In this document: piece by piece, positions 1 to 9,082 of the stretch
Position numbering within the stretch: the first letter of the stretch is position 1
Layout: every line of letters starts with the position of its first letter
Origin: Borreliella californiensis
GTDB lineage: Bacteria; Spirochaetota; Spirochaetia; Borreliales; Borreliaceae
DNA length: 64,000 bases
Assembly: GCF_014205885.1 (NCBI RefSeq)
Contig: NZ_JACHFB010000001.1
Coordinates: 62,001-126,000 of the forward strand
Direction of reading: 5' to 3'
Notes under the pieces: model-generated
Seen by the model: the letters and a program-made list of their open reading frames with translations, nothing else
Databases searched by the model: none
What the model was told of the DNA's origin: nothing
Made by a program: the position numbers and the translations under genes

Positions 1-100
1 TTTAAGTCCTAGGGGCAAAAGGGTATTTGGACCTGTTGCAAGAGAACTTAGGGATGCTAATTTTATGAAGGTGGTATCATTAGCTTCAGAGGTTATATAG
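1..100 (+). CDS. rplN: 50S ribosomal protein L14 (3' end only)
   Basis: The last 32 codons of L14 run in from the left edge and stop at TAG 98-100; the reading frame begins at base 2. The visible C-terminus ([15 protein letters not shown], then [13 protein letters not shown]) is the strongly conserved end of L14, a large-subunit protein at the 30S-50S interface. It lies 14 nt upstream of rplX, the normal order of the spc cluster. The start of the gene is outside the window. Confidence 0.95.
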
Positions 101-114
101 CAAAAGGGGGTTTT

Positions 115-420
115 GTGAAGACAAAGTTCAAGATAGGGGATAGCGTAAAAATTCTTTCTGGAAAAGATAAGGGAAGAGTAGGTAAGATTTCTAGTATAAA
201 TAGAAAAAAAAATAAAGTTATTATTGAGTCTTGCAATATGGTTAAAAAAGTTATTAAAGCTAGGACACCCCAAGAAAAGGGTAGAATAATAGATAAGGAG
301 GCCGCTATAGATATTTCAAATGTGATGATATTTGTTAAGGGAACTTCTTCAAGATTGGGCATTAGATTTGAAAATAATGAAAAAATAAGATATCTTAAAA
401 AAAATGGACAGAGGATATAG
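115..420 (+). CDS. rplX: 50S ribosomal protein L24
   Basis: L24 is an assembly-initiating protein of the large ribosomal subunit that binds the 5' domain of 23S rRNA. The 101-residue product opens with a KOW-type segment ([19 protein letters not shown], about residues 5-24) and has the usual family length. The start is GTG at 115, placed by the purine-rich AGGGGG at 104-109. It sits between L14 and L5 as in nearly all bacteria, and the next gene starts 5 nt after its stop, so it is cotranscribed. Confidence 0.95.
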   Translation: MKTKFKIGDSVKILSGKDKGRVGKISSINRKKNKVIIESCNMVKKVIKARTPQEKGRIIDKEAAIDISNVMIFVKGTSSRLGIRFENNEKIRYLKKNGQRI

Positions 421-425
421 AGTTT

Positions 426-974
426 ATGAATTATGTTCCTGAATTGAAGAAATATTATAAAGACAGTGTTATAAAAGAGCTTGTTAAGGAATTTGAATAT
501 AAATCTATAATGCAAGTTCCCAAGCTTGAGAAAATAGTAGTTTCTGTAGGTGTTGGGGAGGCTGTTAGAAATAAGAAGTTATTAGATTCTGCTGTTTTGG
601 AGCTTGCTCATATCACTGGTCAGAAAGCTGTAAAGACAAAAGCAAAAAAAGCAATAGCCGGATTTAAAATTAGACAAGGGCAAGAAATAGGCGCTAAAGT
701 TACACTTAGGGGCAATGCAATGTATGAATTTTTATATAAACTTATTCATTTAGCATTGCCAAGAGTTAAGGATTTTAGGGGAATCAATGGAGATGCTTTT
801 GATGGTAATGGAAATTATTCTTTTGGGATAACAGAGCAAATAATATTTTCTGAGATAGACTATGATAAAATAGAGAGAATATCTGGTTTGAATATTACAA
901 TTGTGACAACAGCTTCAAATGATAAAGAAAGTAAAGCTTTGCTTTTGAAATTTGGAATGCCGTTTAGTAATTAG
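426..974 (+). CDS. rplE: 50S ribosomal protein L5
   Basis: L5 binds 5S rRNA and forms part of the central protuberance of the 50S subunit. The 182-residue product has family signatures: [14 protein letters not shown] near residues 37-51, the [25 protein letters not shown] stretch (cut here by family knowledge into its conserved core, residues about 75-99) and PRVKDFRGI in the C-terminal half. Length is typical. ATG 426 follows the rplX stop by 5 nt. Nothing unusual is seen. Confidence 0.96.
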   Translation: MNYVPELKKYYKDSVIKELVKEFEYKSIMQVPKLEKIVVSVGVGEAVRNKKLLDSAVLELAHITGQKAVKTKAKKAIAGFKIRQGQEIGAKVTLRGNAMYEFLYKLIHLALPRVKDFRGINGDAFDGNGNYSFGITEQIIFSEIDYDKIERISGLNITIVTTASNDKESKALLLKFGMPFSN

Positions 975-990
975 GGGATTTGTAAAGTAT

Positions 991-1176
991 ATGGCAAAAA
1001 AATCAATGATTATTAGGGCTTTAAGAAAGCCTAAGTATAAAACAAGGCAAAATAATAGATGTAAGTTGTGTGGTCGTCCAAGAGGATATTTGAGGGATTT
1101 TTGTATGTGTCGAATATGTTTTAGAAAGTATGCGTCTGAAGGATTAATTCCTGGCGTTTCAAAATCAAGTTGGTAA
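991..1176 (+). CDS. rpsZ: 30S ribosomal protein S14, zinc-binding (type Z)
   Basis: S14 helps assemble the head of the 30S subunit. The product is 61 residues, the short form, and carries four cysteines as C24-x2-C27 and C40-x2-C43, the Zn ribbon that defines the zinc-dependent (C+) paralogue; an additional C38 is present. A longer reading frame opens at 952, but the ATG at 991 with AGGGGA at 973-978 gives the classical MAKKSMI start, so 991 was chosen. It depends on zinc or another thiophilic metal by inference from the ribbon. Confidence 0.95.
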
Positions 1177-1185
1177 GGGAATTTT

Positions 1186-1584
1186 ATGGCGATTACTTAT
1201 TCAGTAGGAGACATGCTAACTAAATTAAGAAATGCAAGCAGAGTTAGACATGGATCTGTAGATTTAAAGATGTCTAATATGAATAAATCAATATTAAACA
1301 TTCTTAAGGAAGAGGGTTATATTAAGGATTTTAATTTTTTAGAAAAGGAAGGAATTTCTTTTATTAGGGTTTTACTAAAGTATGACAGCAAAAGAAATCC
1401 TGTTATAAATAAAATAGATGCTATTTCCACTCCGGGTAGAAAAATTTATTCTTCATATAAAAATATGCCAAGAATAAAGAATGGGTATGGAATATTAATT
1501 ATATCTTCTTCTCAAGGTGTTATTACTGGCAAGGAAGCTAAAGATAAAAAAATAGGTGGTGAGTTGATTTGCTCAGTTTGGTAG
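1186..1584 (+). CDS. rpsH: 30S ribosomal protein S8
   Basis: S8 is a primary 16S rRNA binder of the 30S platform and in enterobacteria the translational repressor of the spc operon. The 132-residue product starts MAITYSVGDMLTKLRNASR, has the STPGRKIY turn in the middle and ends KKIGGELICSVW, the conserved C-terminal rRNA-binding end. ATG 1186 is preceded by AAGGGA. Whether S8 autoregulates here cannot be read from the sequence. Confidence 0.96.
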   Translation: MAITYSVGDMLTKLRNASRVRHGSVDLKMSNMNKSILNILKEEGYIKDFNFLEKEGISFIRVLLKYDSKRNPVINKIDAISTPGRKIYSSYKNMPRIKNGYGILIISSSQGVITGKEAKDKKIGGELICSVW

Positions 1585-1600
1585 TTTAATAGGGGGATGT

Positions 1601-2143
1601 ATGTCACGTATTGGAAGACTTCCGATAAAGATTCCAGATGCTGTTAAGGTTGATGTTAAAGGCGACTTAGTAATAGTTGAAGGCATTAGGGGAAGATTAG
1701 TTCAAGATATAAAAGAAAGTATTAATGTTAAAGTTGAGAATGGCAGTGTTATTGTTGATCGAGTTGTTAATGATAAAAAAGCAAAAGCTTATCACGGTCT
1801 TTACAGGAGTTTAATTTTTAACATGGTAAAAGGAGTGACTGAAGGATTTTCTAAGTCTCTTACTATAAATGGTATAGGATATAGAGTAGAGCAACAAGGC
1901 AATAGCCTTTTTTTAAGCCTTGGTTATTCAACTCAGTTTGAATATGTTATTCCAGATGGTATTAGCGTAAAGCTTGACGGGAATACTAAAGTTTCTGTTG
2001 AAGGAATAGACAAGTTTAAGGTTGGTCAGGTTGCTGCTGAGATTAGAAGTTTAAAAAAACCAGAGCCATATAAAGGAAAGGGCATTAAATATGATAATGA
2101 AGTTATTAGAAGAAAAGTTGGAAAATCTGGTGTAAAAAAATAA
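1601..2143 (+). CDS. rplF: 50S ribosomal protein L6
   Basis: L6 lies at the base of the L7/L12 stalk near the factor-binding centre. The 180-residue protein begins [13 protein letters not shown] and ends with the L6 signature [19 protein letters not shown]. Two tandem L6 folds are expected and the length fits. The AGGGGG ahead of ATG 1601 is a good ribosome binding site. Ordinary cluster member. Confidence 0.96.
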   Translation: MSRIGRLPIKIPDAVKVDVKGDLVIVEGIRGRLVQDIKESINVKVENGSVIVDRVVNDKKAKAYHGLYRSLIFNMVKGVTEGFSKSLTINGIGYRVEQQGNSLFLSLGYSTQFEYVIPDGISVKLDGNTKVSVEGIDKFKVGQVAAEIRSLKKPEPYKGKGIKYDNEVIRRKVGKSGVKK

Positions 2144-2160
2144 ATTTTGGGTTAATAGTT

Positions 2161-2520
2161 ATGAAAAAAATAAAAGAAGCAGAACAGAGAAAGCTTAGAC
2201 GTAAAAAAAGAATAAAGGACAAAATAGGGCGCGGGGTAGCTAGTAGGCCACGAATTACCATATTTAAATCTAATAGGTATTTTTATGCGCAGGTTATAGA
2301 TGATACTAAGGGGCATACTGTTGTAAGTATTTCTACTATTGAAAAAAGTCTTAATTTAGGCAAAAATATTGATGATATAAAAAAACTTGGAGAAGTTCTT
2401 GCTAAAAGGCTTAAGGAGAAAAATATAAATAATCTTATTTTTGACAGAAATGGTTATAAGTATCATGGACTTATTGCAAGTTTTGCAACTTCTTTGAGAG
2501 AGTTTGGTATTAATATTTAA
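2161..2520 (+). CDS. rplR: 50S ribosomal protein L18
   Basis: L18 binds 5S rRNA together with L5 and L25. The 119-residue product has a basic N-terminus ([14 protein letters not shown]), the [20 protein letters not shown] beta segment and the closing [15 protein letters not shown] motif. ATG 2161 has only a weak upstream GGG, so it may rely on coupling to rplF, which ends 17 nt before. Confidence 0.95.
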   Translation: MKKIKEAEQRKLRRKKRIKDKIGRGVASRPRITIFKSNRYFYAQVIDDTKGHTVVSISTIEKSLNLGKNIDDIKKLGEVLAKRLKEKNINNLIFDRNGYKYHGLIASFATSLREFGINI

Positions 2521-2532
2521 GGGAGTGTATTT

Positions 2533-3030
2533 ATGGTAGATGTTCAGGCTCAGAAAAAGCAGATAGAAAAGTTAATATCACTCAACAGAGTTACTAAGGT
2601 TGTTAAGGGCGGGAGAAGATTCTCTTTTGCTGCTTTTATGGTTGTTGGAGATGGTGAAGGACATGTTGGTTGGGGCTTTGGTAAAGCTAATGATGCTAGT
2701 GATGCAATAAAAAAAAGTTTAACAAGTGCTAGGAAAAATTTAAGATTTGTTCCTATTCGAAAAGGAACATTGCCACATGAGGTTATTGGTTGCTTTAAAA
2801 AAGCCAAAGTTTTAATCAAGCCAGCTACTCATGGTACTGGTGTTATTGCGGGGGGCCCTGTTCGTGCTGTAATGGAGGCTTTAGGAGTGCATGATATTTT
2901 GAGCAAATCTCTTGGTTCTAATAATTCTATGAATGTGGTAAAGGCGACTTTTAAGGCATTTGATTTAGTTTTGAATGCTGAAAAAGTGGCAGAAATGCGA
3001 GAAAAAACTTTGAAAACTTTATGGGGTTAA
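2533..3030 (+). CDS. rpsE: 30S ribosomal protein S5
   Basis: S5 stabilises the decoding region and with S4 governs translational accuracy. The 165-residue protein shows VTKVVKGGRRFSFAA and VVGDGEGHVGWGFGKA in the N-terminal double-stranded-RNA-binding part, and HGTGVIAGGPVRAV in the C-terminal part. AAGGGAG at 2519-2525 precedes ATG 2533. A run of six G at about 2849-2854 is coding and in frame. Confidence 0.96.
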   Translation: MVDVQAQKKQIEKLISLNRVTKVVKGGRRFSFAAFMVVGDGEGHVGWGFGKANDASDAIKKSLTSARKNLRFVPIRKGTLPHEVIGCFKKAKVLIKPATHGTGVIAGGPVRAVMEALGVHDILSKSLGSNNSMNVVKATFKAFDLVLNAEKVAEMREKTLKTLWG

Positions 3031-3033
3031 TGT

Positions 3034-3339
3034 ATGATTAAAAGGAAATTAAGATTACAACTAAAGAAAGCTAGGTTTAATGCTTCAAGGTCTAGGTCTA
3101 AGAATAAATGTTTTATTAGAAGAATGGAAAATAATAGAAAAATTATTTCTAAAAACAATATTAATGTGCAAGTTTTTCTTGTAAGAAGTCTTATTGGAAA
3201 ATTAAATAAAAAGGTCAAAGTTTTAAAAGCATTAGGTTTAAATAAAATAGGCGATAAAAAGGTACATTTTTTAAATGAATCTATTAAGGGCATGCTGAAC
3301 GAGACTATTAATATGATTGTATTAAGCGAGGTAATGTAA
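3034..3339 (+). CDS. rpmD: 50S ribosomal protein L30 with N-terminal extension
   Basis: The C-terminal 55-60 residues ([21 protein letters not shown] onward to NMIVLSEVM) match L30, including the GLNKIGDK turn. L30 is normally about 60 residues, but this reading frame is 101, with about 43 extra basic residues at the front ([19 protein letters not shown]). The only ATG close to the upstream gene is 3034, 3 nt after the rpsE stop, so the extension is probably real. Its stop overlaps the ATG of rplO by 1 nt (TAATG). Function of the extension is unknown. Confidence 0.88.
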   Translation: MIKRKLRLQLKKARFNASRSRSKNKCFIRRMENNRKIISKNNINVQVFLVRSLIGKLNKKVKVLKALGLNKIGDKKVHFLNESIKGMLNETINMIVLSEVM

Positions 3340-3776
3340 TGTTTAACCTGTTAAAGCCTAAGGGAGCTAGCAAGCAACGTAAAATTGTTGGCAGAGGTCC
3401 GGGTTCAGGACTTGGCAAAACTTCTGGGAGAGGTCAAAAGGGGCAAAAAGCAAGAAATACTTCGCCAAGACTTGGATTTGAAGGTGGGCAGACTCCTCTT
3501 TATAGAAGATTGCCGAGGAAAGGTTTTTCTAATAGTGATTATAAATTGGAATATGCAATTGTTAATCTTGGAGATATAGATAAAAAATTTAAGGATGGAC
3601 AAGTTGTTAATTATGATACTTTGCTTGAAAATAAACTTATAAAAAAGAAAAATAAAAAAATTAAGATTTTGTCTAATGGTAAGCTTACAAAAAAAGTTTC
3701 CTTTGAAATTTCTAGAATTTCTAAATCGGCTGAAAGCCTTGTAATAAAAATTGGCTGTACTATTAAATTGATTTAA
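3339..3776 (+). CDS. rplO: 50S ribosomal protein L15
   Basis: L15 is a late-assembly 50S protein. The 145-residue product has the glycine- and basic-rich N-terminal arm (VGRGPGSGLGKTSGRGQKG) that threads into 23S rRNA and the GFEGGQTPLYRRLPRKGF motif. It begins at the TAATG overlap with rpmD, so translation is likely coupled. The gene order L30-L15-SecY is standard. Confidence 0.96.
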   Translation: MFNLLKPKGASKQRKIVGRGPGSGLGKTSGRGQKGQKARNTSPRLGFEGGQTPLYRRLPRKGFSNSDYKLEYAIVNLGDIDKKFKDGQVVNYDTLLENKLIKKKNKKIKILSNGKLTKKVSFEISRISKSAESLVIKIGCTIKLI

Positions 3777-3788
3777 AGTGGAATAAAA

Positions 3789-5093
3789 ATGAAAGAATTG
3801 TTTTTAAGTTTATTTACTGTTAAGGATTTAAGAAATAAGTTCCTGTTTACTTTGTTTGTTCTTTTCCTTTTTAGAGTTGGTTCATATTTGCCGATACCAG
3901 GAATAGATTCTGTGGCGCTTAAAAGTTATTTCAAGGCGCAATCAGATTTTTCAATTGCTAATTATTTTGATTTTTTTTCAGGGGGAGCTTTTAGCAATTT
4001 TTCTATATTTATGCTTAGTATAGGACCTTACATTTCGGCATCTATTATTGTTCAGCTTCTTGTTTATTCTTTTCCTTCTTTGAAAAAAATGCAAGAAGGT
4101 GATGGTGGAAGACAAAAGACTAAAAAATATACAAAATATTTAACAATAGTTGCAGCTGTAGTTCAAGGATACGCAACAAGCCTTTATGCTAAGGGTATTC
4201 CGGGTGCTGTTACCATTCCCTTTTATAGATATATATTTATCGCTATTTTAACAGTTACTACGGGGACATTTATCCTTTTGTGGTTTGGAGAGCAAATTAA
4301 TCAAAGAGGTGTAGGCAATGGAACATCTTTGATAATTTTTTCTGGCATAGTGGTTAGACTTCAAGCGGCTTTGTTTAACTTATTCCAAAGTATGCAGGAT
4401 CCTTCTCAAAATGTTAATCCTGTTTTTGTTATACTTATTATAAGTATATTTATTTTAGTTGTTATATTAATTATATATGAATATAAGGCTCAAATGCGAA
4501 TTGCTATTCATTATGCTAGGGCAAATTCTAATAGTACAGTTAGTTCATATTTACCAATCAAGTTGAATCCGTCGGGTGTTTTACCTGTTATTTTTGCCTC
4601 TGTTTTAATTACTCTACCTTTACAAATTTTAAGTGGTTTTGCAGAAACTTCTTCCATAGCTAGGCAAATTTTATCTTATTTAAGGCCCAATGGTTTTTAT
4701 TATACTTTTTTGAATGTAATTTTGATAATTGGATTTACATATTTTTATTCTAAGATTCAACTAAGTCCTAAAGATATAAGTAATAATATTCGTAAGAATG
4801 GGGGCGCTATTCCGGGAATAAAGTCTGATGAGATGGAAAAGTATTTAGATGAAATTATGAATAAAACTTTATTTTCAGGATCTATTTTTTTGTCAATTAT
4901 TGCAATTATTCCATTTTTAGTGCAAAATATTTTTAGATTTCCACACGATGTTTCTAGGATAATGGGGGGGTCTTCTTTGCTTATTATGGTAGGAGTTGCA
5001 CTTGATACATTAATTCATATTGATGCTTATTTAAAAACTCAGGGATTTTCTCATGGAAATAGAAAGAATTATGCATTTTTGCAAAAAATTTAG
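3789..5093 (+). CDS. secY: Protein translocase channel subunit SecY
   Basis: SecY is the ten-helix channel of the Sec translocon in the inner membrane. The 434-residue protein shows VGSYLPIPGID after the first helix, the plug/TM2 region FFSGGAFSNFSIFMLSIGPY, the EGDGGRQK loop, QRGVGNGTSLIIF, and a C-terminal RIMGGSSLLIMVGVALD. Hydrophobic stretches fit ten membrane segments. A G7 run at 4974-4980 codes for part of MGG. adk, map and infA, often found just after secY, are not here. Confidence 0.96.
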   Translation: MKELFLSLFTVKDLRNKFLFTLFVLFLFRVGSYLPIPGIDSVALKSYFKAQSDFSIANYFDFFSGGAFSNFSIFMLSIGPYISASIIVQLLVYSFPSLKKMQEGDGGRQKTKKYTKYLTIVAAVVQGYATSLYAKGIPGAVTIPFYRYIFIAILTVTTGTFILLWFGEQINQRGVGNGTSLIIFSGIVVRLQAALFNLFQSMQDPSQNVNPVFVILIISIFILVVILIIYEYKAQMRIAIHYARANSNSTVSSYLPIKLNPSGVLPVIFASVLITLPLQILSGFAETSSIARQILSYLRPNGFYYTFLNVILIIGFTYFYSKIQLSPKDISNNIRKNGGAIPGIKSDEMEKYLDEIMNKTLFSGSIFLSIIAIIPFLVQNIFRFPHDVSRIMGGSSLLIMVGVALDTLIHIDAYLKTQGFSHGNRKNYAFLQKI

Positions 5094-5105
5094 GAGTGTT
5101 TGATT

Positions 5106-5219
5106 ATGAAAGTTAGAGCAAGTGTAAAGCCAATTTGTGAAAAATGTAAGATTATAAAAAGAAAAGGTGTATTAAGAATTATTTGTGATAATTTAAAGCA
5201 TAAACAAAGACAAAAGTAA
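5106..5219 (+). CDS. rpmJ: 50S ribosomal protein L36, zinc-binding
   Basis: A 37-codon frame, [20 protein letters not shown] followed by [17 protein letters not shown], is the smallest ribosomal protein L36. The zinc ligands C11, C14, C27 and H32 are all present (C+ form). GGAG at 5093-5096, overlapping the secY stop, is its ribosome binding site. It lies between secY and rpsM as usual. Confidence 0.96.
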   Translation: MKVRASVKPICEKCKIIKRKGVLRIICDNLKHKQRQK

Positions 5220-5236
5220 AAATTAGAGGAAATGAA

Positions 5237-5614
5237 ATGGCTAGAATATCGGGAATAGATTTACCAAATAATAAACAATTAAAAATAGCGCTTACTTCCA
5301 TTTATGGTATAGGTAGAACAAGAGCCTTGGAAGTTTGCAATAAATCAAGTATTTCTCCAAGCAAAATTGCTAAGGATTTAGATAATGATGAGGTTAATCG
5401 ACTTAGGAAGGTAATTGAGAGCGATTATGTTGTAGAGGGGAAACTTAGAAGTGAAGTTGCAATGTCTATTAAAAGACTTATGGATATAGCGTGTTATAGG
5501 GGTGTTAGGCATAGGAAAGGATTGCCTTTGAGGGGCCAGAGAACTAAAACGAATGCAAGAACTAGAAAAGGAAAAAGAAAGACTGTGGCTAATAAGAAAA
5601 TAGCTAGCAAATAA
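5237..5614 (+). CDS. rpsM: 30S ribosomal protein S13
   Basis: S13 sits at the head of the 30S subunit and touches P-site tRNA and the 50S B1 bridges. The 125-residue product starts [20 protein letters not shown], has IYGIGRTRA (helix-two-turn-helix entry) and the basic tail [25 protein letters not shown] at 5224-5229 precedes ATG 5237. Starts the alpha part of the cluster. Confidence 0.96.
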   Translation: MARISGIDLPNNKQLKIALTSIYGIGRTRALEVCNKSSISPSKIAKDLDNDEVNRLRKVIESDYVVEGKLRSEVAMSIKRLMDIACYRGVRHRKGLPLRGQRTKTNARTRKGKRKTVANKKIASK

Positions 5615-5641
5615 AATAGTTTTTAATATTTGGAGGGTAAG

Positions 5642-6034
5642 TTGAGCGCAAAATTATCAACTAATAGTAAAAAAAAAATTAAAAGAAATATCGGAGAAGG
5701 AAACGTTTATATACAAGCTACTTTTAATAATACTATAGTTACTGTATCTGATATAAAGGGAAATGCTTTAGCTTGGGCAAGTGCTGGTGGAATGGGTTTT
5801 AAAGGGGCAAAAAAGTCGACTCCATATGCTGCTCAAATAACAGCAGAGTCTGCTTTAAATAAAGTGAGAGATTTTGGAATTAATTATGTTCATGTGTATA
5901 TAAAAGGGCCAGGCATTGGTAGAGAGTCTGCAATAAGAGCTATTGGTTCGATTGGCATGACTGTAAAATCGATTTCAGATATTACTCCTATTCCTCATAA
6001 TGGATGCAGACCGAAAAAAACCAGACGAGTTTAG
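5642..6034 (+). CDS. rpsK: 30S ribosomal protein S11
   Basis: S11 lines the platform of the 30S subunit around the Shine-Dalgarno helix. Motifs: [18 protein letters not shown], the central [20 protein letters not shown] and the C-terminal [15 protein letters not shown]. The open frame extends back to a TTG at 5630, but that codon overlaps the SD GGAGG at 5632-5636. The TTG at 5642 is correctly spaced and gives 130 residues, the normal size. rpsD, common after rpsK in other bacteria, is absent here. Confidence 0.93.
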
Positions 6035-6051
6035 CTAGAAGGGGAGTTATA

Positions 6052-7086
6052 ATGCCTGTAGAAAAATTTTTAAAAGATTTCACTATACCTGAAAAAATTG
6101 AATTTTTAAAAAGCCAAGGTGATGGGTCTTATGGTAAGTTTACGATATATCCTTTTGAAAGAGGCTTTGGAATTACTATAGGTAATACTTTAAGGCGTGT
6201 ATTACTTTCTTCTATTGAAGGGTATGCTATTACTGCTATGAGAGTTCAGTCTAACAATAAAGACTCTTCCTCAAAGGTTATTTCAAGTGAATTTGATTTG
6301 ATTCCTGGAGTTTCTGAAGATACTCTTGAGGTTATTGCTAATATTAAAAATATCCATTTGAAACTTGGAGAAGGAGAGCAAAGGAAGACAATAAGCTTTA
6401 GTGTTAGCGGAAAAGATACCAATGTTTTGAAAGCTTCTCATTTTGAAAGAGATGGGGTTGAGGTTTTTAATAAAGATTTAATTATAGCTACTTTATCACA
6501 TGATGTGAATTTAGATCTTGAATTTCAAATTAATTATGGTAGAGGCTATGTATCTTCTGAGCAAAATTCTAAGTATTTAGAAGAAGTCAATGCTATTGCT
6601 TTAGATTCTATATTTTCTCCTATAGAGAAAGTTTCGTATTCTGTAGAAGATACTAGAGTTGGTCAAAGGTCAGATTATGACAAGCTTGTAATGGAAATTT
6701 GGACTACGGGTGTGATTTCTGCCAAAGATGCAATAAAAAAGGCTGCATCAATAGTAAGAGAATTTTTATTTCCCCTTGTTGATTTTGAAGACAATGTTAA
6801 TACATCTTTTGAAAAATCAAAATCAGAAAGTTTTAATTTGCTTGATATGAGCATTGAGAAATTAAATTTATCAGTCAGATCTTTAAATTGTTTAGCCAAA
6901 GAAAATGTTAGAACTTTAGGGGAACTTATTAGTAAAAACGCAGAAGAGCTTTCTAAAGCTAGAAATTTTGGGAAAAAAAGTTTAGAAGAAATAATCGAAA
7001 AACTTGGTTCTTATCGATTATATTTAGGAATGTCCAAAGAAGATGCTCTATCTGTATTGAGTAAGAATGTTAAAATATCTGAATAA
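6052..7086 (+). CDS. rpoA: DNA-directed RNA polymerase subunit alpha
   Basis: Alpha dimerises to nucleate RNA polymerase assembly, and its C-terminal domain contacts UP elements and activators. The 344-residue protein contains YPFERGFGITIGNTLRRVLLSS (core dimerisation motif, quoted here as YPFERGFGIT and GNTLRRVLLSS) and a C-terminal HhH domain with SVRSLNCLAKENV and FGKKSLEEI, which keeps the Arg used for DNA contact. A longer frame begins at 6004 inside rpsK; ATG 6052 with GGGGAG at 6041-6046 was preferred. Confidence 0.96.
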   Translation: MPVEKFLKDFTIPEKIEFLKSQGDGSYGKFTIYPFERGFGITIGNTLRRVLLSSIEGYAITAMRVQSNNKDSSSKVISSEFDLIPGVSEDTLEVIANIKNIHLKLGEGEQRKTISFSVSGKDTNVLKASHFERDGVEVFNKDLIIATLSHDVNLDLEFQINYGRGYVSSEQNSKYLEEVNAIALDSIFSPIEKVSYSVEDTRVGQRSDYDKLVMEIWTTGVISAKDAIKKAASIVREFLFPLVDFEDNVNTSFEKSKSESFNLLDMSIEKLNLSVRSLNCLAKENVRTLGELISKNAEELSKARNFGKKSLEEIIEKLGSYRLYLGMSKEDALSVLSKNVKISE

Positions 7087-7107
7087 AAGGAGAGTTTAGG
7101 CTGTTTC

Positions 7108-7479
7108 ATGAAAACAAAATTGGGTTTTAATAGATTAAGTAGGAAGTCCAGTCACAGGAGAGCACTTTTAAAGAATATGGTAATTTCTTTTTTAAAGCAT
7201 GAAAAAATTTCTTCTACTAAGGCAAAATTGTTTGAAGTCAAAAGATTTGCTGAAAGATTAATTACAAGGGCAAAAGTTGATACTATGCATAATAGGCGAG
7301 AATTATCAAAATTTATACATGATAAGTATATTTTAAATAAGCTGTTTACCAAAATTTCTCCTGTTTTTAGACAAAGAAGTGGTGGGTATACTCGGATGAT
7401 TAAATTAGGAAAAAGATATGGAGATGCAGCTGAGATGGCTATCCTAGAATTAGTTGAAAAGCCTTTAAAAGATGAATAA
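7108..7479 (+). CDS. rplQ: 50S ribosomal protein L17
   Basis: L17 lies near the polypeptide exit tunnel. The 123-residue product begins [20 protein letters not shown] and includes [41 protein letters not shown] and a short acidic end. The SD AAGGAG at 7087-7092 lies some 15 nt ahead of ATG 7108, longer than usual, but no better start is seen. It closes the ribosomal cluster. Confidence 0.95.
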   Translation: MKTKLGFNRLSRKSSHRRALLKNMVISFLKHEKISSTKAKLFEVKRFAERLITRAKVDTMHNRRELSKFIHDKYILNKLFTKISPVFRQRSGGYTRMIKLGKRYGDAAEMAILELVEKPLKDE

Positions 7480-7495
7480 TTAATAATTGAGCGCA

Positions 7496-7532
7496 CTGTT
7501 TAAAGATTAAATTTTAAATTGCTTTTAAACAG
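7496..7532 (+). promoter_or_regulatory. Inverted repeat in the rny leader
   Basis: CTGTTTAAA (7496-7504) and TTTAAACAG (7524-7532) form a perfect 9-bp stem around a 19-nt A/T-rich loop. The right arm ends 3 nt before the rny SD (TAGGAG 7535-7540). There is no U-tract after it, so it is not a classical terminator. It may shape or expose the rny translation start, or be a processing site between rplQ and rny. Function is inference. Confidence 0.4.
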
Positions 7533-7549
7533 CATAGGAGTTAAATGAT

Positions 7550-9082
7550 ATGATATATATTATTTTTTCTTCTATTTTTGCTGGCTTTATATTAGGATTT
7601 TTAGTAAGAGTTTTTTTAGGTAGATTGTCTTTATTAGATTTAGAAAAAAATCTGACAAAAGTAAGAGTAGAATCACAATTAGAGATAGAAAATGAAAGAA
7701 GGCAAGTTATTGCTAATGCAAAATCTCAAATGCTTAAAGAAAAAAACCAGCAAGATAGGGATATAAGAGATCGGAAAAATGAGATTGTTAATCTAGAAAA
7801 AAGATTATTACAAAGAGAGGAAACCTTAGATAAGAGAATATCTGCTCTTGATAAACAGCAGTCCAGAGTTGATTTTAAAATTAAAGAATTTGAACAAAAA
7901 GAAAAAGTAATAAGAGAAAAAGAGGCCGATCTTGTTAAAAGATTGGAAAATATTTCTGGTCTTACAAGAGAAGACGCAAGGAAAATTGTAATTGAAAAAG
8001 TTGAGCATGAGTCTAAAAGAGATGCTCAAGTTATTATTAATAAAAGTGAACAGGAAGCACAGCTATTAGCAGATAAGGTTGCAAAAGATATTTTAGTATC
8101 TACTATGCAGCGTATTGTTACAGAGGTGAGCTCTGAGTTTACAGTAGCTTCTGTTGAATTACCTAATGATGAGATGAAAGGTAGGATTATAGGTAAAGAA
8201 GGGCGCAATATTAGGGCTCTTGAGACTTTAATAGGAGCGGATATCATTATTGATGATACGCCTGAAGCCGTTGTTATATCTTGCTTTGATCCAATAAGAA
8301 AAGAGCTTGCTAAGAGGACTTTAGAAAGACTTGTTACAGATGGCAGAATTCATCCTGCTAGGATTGAAGAAGTTGTGTATAATGTTACCAATGAGATAAA
8401 TAGCATTATTCAAGAAGAAGGTGAGAAGGTAGTTTTTGACCTAAATATACATGGGCTTGATAAGAGGCTTATTAGAGGGTTGGGAAGGCTTTACTTTAGA
8501 AGTAGTTATGGTCAAAATGTTTTAAGCCATTCTAAAGAAACAGCTATAATAGGAGAAATTTTAGCTAAAGAGATGAAGCTAGATCCTGTTGTGGTAAAAA
8601 GAGCATGTCTTTTACATGATATTGGTAAAGGTATGGAAAGTATTTCTGATAATAGCGAGGGGCATGCTATTACTGGTGCTGAACTTGCTCAAAGTTGCGG
8701 AGAGAGCGAAATTGTTGTTAATGCTATTGCTGCACATCATAATGAGGTGAAACCCGAGAGTCTTGAGGCCATTGTGGTGCAAATAGCAGATGCCATCTCG
8801 GCATCTCGTCCTGGAGCAAGACGGGAAAGTTTAAATAACTATATAAATAGACTTAAAAGACTTGAAGACATTGCTTGTAGTTTTGAAGGTGTTCAAAAAT
8901 GTTATGCTATTCAGGCTGGTCGTGAAGTTAGAATTATTGTTGACAATGTCTTGATTAATGATGAAAAATCAATTTTACTTGCAAGAGGCATTGCTAAGAA
9001 GATAGAAGCTGAAATGAGGTATCCTGGGAAAATCAAAGTTACAATTATTCGCGAAACCAGAGTTATTGAATATGCAAGATAG
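7550..9082 (+). CDS. rny: Ribonuclease Y
   Basis: RNase Y is a membrane-bound endoribonuclease that starts mRNA decay. The 510-residue protein shows the full architecture: an N-terminal membrane helix (about residues 2-22), a charged coiled coil (about 25-200), a KH RNA-binding domain with IIGKEGRNIRALE (GKEG at 215-218) and an HD domain with HDIGKG (H356, D357) plus AIAAHHNEVKPES. ATG 7550 follows TAGGAG; a minimal ATG-ATA-TGA lies just ahead at 7545 in another frame. The next gene overlaps it by 11 nt, and the rny-ymdB pairing is conserved in many bacteria. Confidence 0.96.
   Translation: MIYIIFSSIFAGFILGFLVRVFLGRLSLLDLEKNLTKVRVESQLEIENERRQVIANAKSQMLKEKNQQDRDIRDRKNEIVNLEKRLLQREETLDKRISALDKQQSRVDFKIKEFEQKEKVIREKEADLVKRLENISGLTREDARKIVIEKVEHESKRDAQVIINKSEQEAQLLADKVAKDILVSTMQRIVTEVSSEFTVASVELPNDEMKGRIIGKEGRNIRALETLIGADIIIDDTPEAVVISCFDPIRKELAKRTLERLVTDGRIHPARIEEVVYNVTNEINSIIQEEGEKVVFDLNIHGLDKRLIRGLGRLYFRSSYGQNVLSHSKETAIIGEILAKEMKLDPVVVKRACLLHDIGKGMESISDNSEGHAITGAELAQSCGESEIVVNAIAAHHNEVKPESLEAIVVQIADAISASRPGARRESLNNYINRLKRLEDIACSFEGVQKCYAIQAGREVRIIVDNVLINDEKSILLARGIAKKIEAEMRYPGKIKVTIIRETRVIEYAR

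Noticed and set aside
93..515. 140-codon minus-strand ORF opposite rplX/rplE
   Set aside because: Antisense shadow of ribosomal genes; Phe/Leu/Ile-rich composition is that expected from reverse reading of Lys-rich codons.
7496..7532. Inverted repeat considered as the terminator of the ribosomal cluster
   Set aside because: No T-tract after the stem and the rny SD follows at once, so it is listed as a leader element instead.
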